Part shown: piece by piece, positions 61,030 to 64,000 of the stretch
Layout of the letters: every line of letters starts with the position of its first letter
Numbering within the stretch: the stretch's first letter is position 1
Assembly (NCBI GenBank): GCA_034406715.1
Contig: CP137871.1
Location: forward strand, 744,001 to 808,000
Length of the DNA: 64,000 bases
Reading direction: 5' to 3'
Source: Rhodotorula mucilaginosa
Lineage: Eukaryota > Basidiomycota > Microbotryomycetes > Sporidiobolales > Sporidiobolaceae
Notes under the pieces: model-generated
Seen by the model: only the letters and a program-made list of their open reading frames with translations
The model's database searches: none
Told to the model about the DNA's origin: nothing
Translations under genes and position numbers: made by a program

Positions 61030-61339
61030 GTTGTCGCATTAGCATGTAGAGCGTTCGGTGCCTTTCGTCGTGTAGCCCTATCTCGATGAGCGAGGAGCTG
61101 TGCAATCAGTCGACCATCACCTCGTAACAGTGTGAAGATCTCTCGAACGCGTTCGTCGAGCAGGGAGACGAGATTCGATGAGAATGAGTGCATTGCGGTC
61201 CCCTCCAGGGAGGTTGGTTGGTACGGACTGTACAAGGCGATATGCAGAATGCGAACGACGTACAACAGTTACATGCAAGGAACAATGAAATGAAGTGATA
61301 TGAACGAGAGCATGAACAATGCGGATCGCTATGAAGGGC
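61030..61339. other. Convergent 3' intergenic region
   Basis: 310 bp between the stop of the UPF0662 gene and that of the RTC4-domain gene. It is relatively AT-rich, as expected for 3' UTRs. Nothing else is seen. Confidence 0.5.
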
Positions 61340-64000
61340 TCACTCCGAGCTGCCTCCGGATTGAGCGTACTTTTTCCTCTTCTTCTTCTGCGGCGACTTT
61401 GATCTGCTGCGCTGGTCGACCTTCTGCTTCGGGCTCTTCGGCGCCTTCTTCTTCTTCTTCTCCCTCTTGAGCGGGCTAGGCTGCTTCCGCCCGCGAGTGC
61501 GACCCTCCTTCCGTTTGCGTTTCGCGAGCCCAGTCTCGACCACTTCGTCGAGCGACGCGTCGCTGTCGTTCGAGGTCTCGCTGTCGGAGAGTTCGATCGC
61601 GCTCGACGAGGGCATGCCGTCGAGGAGGCCGCCAGTCTTTGCCGGAGTTGTGACCGAGGCAAAGAGAGACGACTTGGCCGACTTGGCGGAGGGGTGCTGC
61701 GCGGACGGCGGCGGGCGCAGGTCCTCGTCTTCAGATGCTTCCGCGTCTGGAATCGTGATCCCCGTTGAGTGTGACGCCTTTGATGTCCTGGAAGAGGTCG
61801 CGGCGCTCGTCGAGGAGCCAGAACTGGAAGGCTTGCTTCCCGCGCCGCCAAAGCTCTTCGGCATCCGGAGACCCCCTTGTTTGGCGGGAGCGGCAACGGA
61901 GGGCGCTTTGGACTTTGAGGAGGTCGCTATCGCGTCGTGGGAATCGCTGACCGAGCCCTCGTCGTCGTCGTCGTTGTCGGACGAGACGTGCAGAGTCTTC
62001 CGCTTCCTCGACTGCTGCGAGCTGCTGGGCTTGTGCGGAGACGGTGACAGTGACCAAGGGTGCCGCCGCCTTTGCGTCTTCGACGTGGTGCCGGTACGAT
62101 CCGGGACCGATTCGACCTCCTCCACCTCGATATCTGAGCTCGAGGTCGATTCGTCGATGTCGACGTCGACGGGAGCCTGGGTCATACCGCGCTCCTCGCC
62201 GTCGCCGACATCGGGGAACATGGCCTTGCCGTAACCGCGACTGTCTTGGACGGTCTGCTCCGCTCGCTCGCGCGAGACCGTGGCGGACCCGCCGAGATCG
62301 TCTCGGACGAGCTCGATCGCGCACTCGGGGAGCAGGACACGGCGCACGTAGAAATCGACGTCGAGCGGTTCGACTCGGTGAGGGGTCAGGAGGGGGAACG
62401 TGACGGTCAACAAGTGGGTGACGGCATCGCAGATGACTTTGCGTCCCTTGGGGCCGTAACTGCAAGCGTGGAAAGTGGCGATCAGCGCGTAGATTGACCG
62501 AGAGCGAGACCAGCGAAAGACGCACTAGCCCGGTTCTTCGACCCCAAAAGTCGCGAGATCATTGACGGCATTGCCGCGCTTGCCGCCTACGCGCGCAAAG
62601 TCGCTGTGAGCCCGTTCGAGGAAGGGAGTCTCGACTTTGCCGAGCACGATGTTGTTGAGATGGACACCGAGCAACCTCTCGATCCGCCTGCACGCGAGAG
62701 ACAGGTCAGTGGATGCAGACTGATCGCTTTGTTCCGGCAGTTAAAGACTAACCCGGGCAGAGCAGCCCAGTCGATCTCGGCGGGCCAGCCTTGAGCACGG
62801 CCTTCGGGGATAAAGATGCGCTCGTCTCGGTGCTGCTTGCAGAATTCGGCGGTGCGGACAACGTGTCCGTCTCGGAGGCGAACGGCCTTGGAGTTCTGCA
62901 TGGTCCGCTTGCGCCGCGCCGACGGGTCGTTCAGGAGCGCGTCCTTTTTGCGAAGCAGGTCCTCGCTCGGGTTGTCGGGGAGCGGTTGATCGCAGAACGG
63001 GCACAGCGTATCGGGGTTGACCGGCGCCTCTGCACGGCCGGGGCGAGAATTCAAAGCGTCAGATCTGCGCTTTGGGACGAGAGCGTGATGCGGAACAGCA
63101 CGTTGCACGTACGGGTCGGGTCGAAATCCGGATAGGGCGAATCGAAGCGGCTGTCGGCTCGCGCGCGACTCTCCCGCAGGCGCTCGAGCGTGTCTTCGTC
63201 GTCGCTCGAGTCGGAGAGGGTGACGTTGCCGTCCTCCTTCTCCTTGAAGAGGTCAAGCAGCGGCGTCGCTTTCTCCGGAGAGGGCTCCCGCACGGGGGAC
63301 TCGCTCGATGCCGGGAGGCGCTTCGCTCGTTTCTTTTTCAGTAGCGGGCGGTGAGCCGCAACGCTCGGGCCGGAGTCGCTGTCGCCGCCGTTGTCGTCGT
63401 CGAAGCCGGCGCGCCGCGTGCCACCCAGTCGGCTCGGTTTTTTCGCCTCGCGCTGCCGACTCTTGCCTTTCGATTCCGATCGAGCGTCGTCTCGTCGTCG
63501 GCTGTGTAGAGTACGAGTCAGCCAACTCTGGGTCCCTTCACGTTCCACATGCCGGCGTGGGAAGCGTACCTTGATTTGCGCTCGTCTTCGCCTCCCGACT
63601 CGTCGGACACGTCGATCTGCACAGGTCGTTTCTTCTTCTCCTTCTTTTTCTTCGAGAACTCGTCGATCACGGGAAGCTTGCTCGGCGCCGCCGGTTTGGG
63701 CACGCCGGCGGAAGCAGAAGAGGTGCGTTTCGACGACGGGAGCTTTGCCACCAGCTTGTCGACCAAGGCCCCCGGTCTTGGGATGTTTGCGCTCGAAGAA
63801 GCCTCAGATTTTTGGCGCGCCTGCTTGAGCTGTTGTTCAGAATCCCGAGCTTGCCTCCTTTTCGCTGCGGCTTCTTCTTCGGCTTCAGCTCGACTCTGGC
63901 GGTCCAGTCTGTCCTTGCGTTCCTTCTCCTCCTTCCGTCTCGCTTTGGAAGGCGACTCGATCGGCTGCGCGGCCTGTGCCCCGCGAACTCTGCTTCTCAC
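61340..64000 (-). CDS. RTC4-domain protein, N-terminus beyond the right edge
   Basis: The frame is open to the window's right edge, so the 5' part is missing. The visible portion has five exons. It begins with a K/E/R-rich coiled coil and disordered regions, then a possible zinc motif TLCPFCDQPLPDNPSEDLL. The RTC4-like domain follows: FCKQHRDERIFIPEGRAQGW, PAEIDWAALPGRIERL, the GYYGPKGRKVICDAVTHLL motif built across two exons, and VEPLDVDFYVRRVLLPECAIEL. A long Ser/Asp tail ends in a strongly basic stretch (KREKKKKKAPKSPKQK). In yeast, Rtc4 was named for a genetic effect on telomere capping; biochemical function is not established. The tail suggests nuclear localisation and nucleic-acid contact. 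Intron borders are all GT-AG. Confidence 0.8.

Overview
This window looks like nuclear DNA of a GC-rich basidiomycete fungus, most likely a red-yeast-type member of the Pucciniomycotina (Rhodotorula/Sporobolomyces-like). That placement is inference. It rests on very compact gene spacing, short introns with a CTGAC-type branch point just before the 3' splice site, a basidiomycete-type Ser/Thr-rich surface glycoprotein, and fungal gene architectures (a MET5-type sulfite reductase, fungal DSN1, an UPF0662 protein). I read 29 protein genes and two tRNA genes. Joining exons by eye gave about 147 introns, and for most genes the summed coding length is an exact multiple of three with family motifs reading across the junctions.

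Layout. 1-15 kb: a partial F-box gene, molybdopterin synthase small subunit (MOCS2A), CCDC174-like protein, the PI 3-kinase VPS34, kinetochore protein DSN1, RTF2, mitochondrial CLPP and a heterotrimeric G-protein alpha subunit. 15-30 kb: splicing factor SF3A1, mitoribosomal mL38, a GPI-type surface glycoprotein, mRNA-export factor RAE1, COX11 and NOM1/SGD1. 30-46 kb: a Ser-rich unknown, proteasome alpha-7, kynureninase, a multi-pass membrane unknown, an F-box gene bracketed by two inverted tRNA-Pro(AGG) genes, a CLC transporter, and the head-to-head ribosomal pair RPL37 / ubiquitin-RPS31. 46-64 kb: sulfite reductase beta subunit, a CMP/dCMP-deaminase-fold protein, a small unknown, SELO, an ion transporter, an UPF0662 protein and a partial RTC4-domain protein.

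The genes are mostly single-copy housekeeping functions with no operon-like logic. The only functional pairing is RPL37/RPS31, two ribosomal protein genes sharing one 213-bp promoter that holds a 12-bp perfect palindrome. I see no transposon, virus-like element, CRISPR array, toxin system or biosynthetic cluster.

The most unusual signal is in the splicing. Five genes (VPS34, CLPP, RAE1, PSMA3, kynureninase) each need one GC-AG intron to keep frame and family sequence, and a sixth is possible. The G-alpha gene is cut into 14 exons including ones of 13, 12 and 9 nt. The surface glycoprotein gene has an apparent one-codon (3-nt) exon. Two genes have a first coding exon that is only the ATG. All of this was read by eye without alignment tools; RNA evidence would settle it. 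I do not find an obviously new biological system here.
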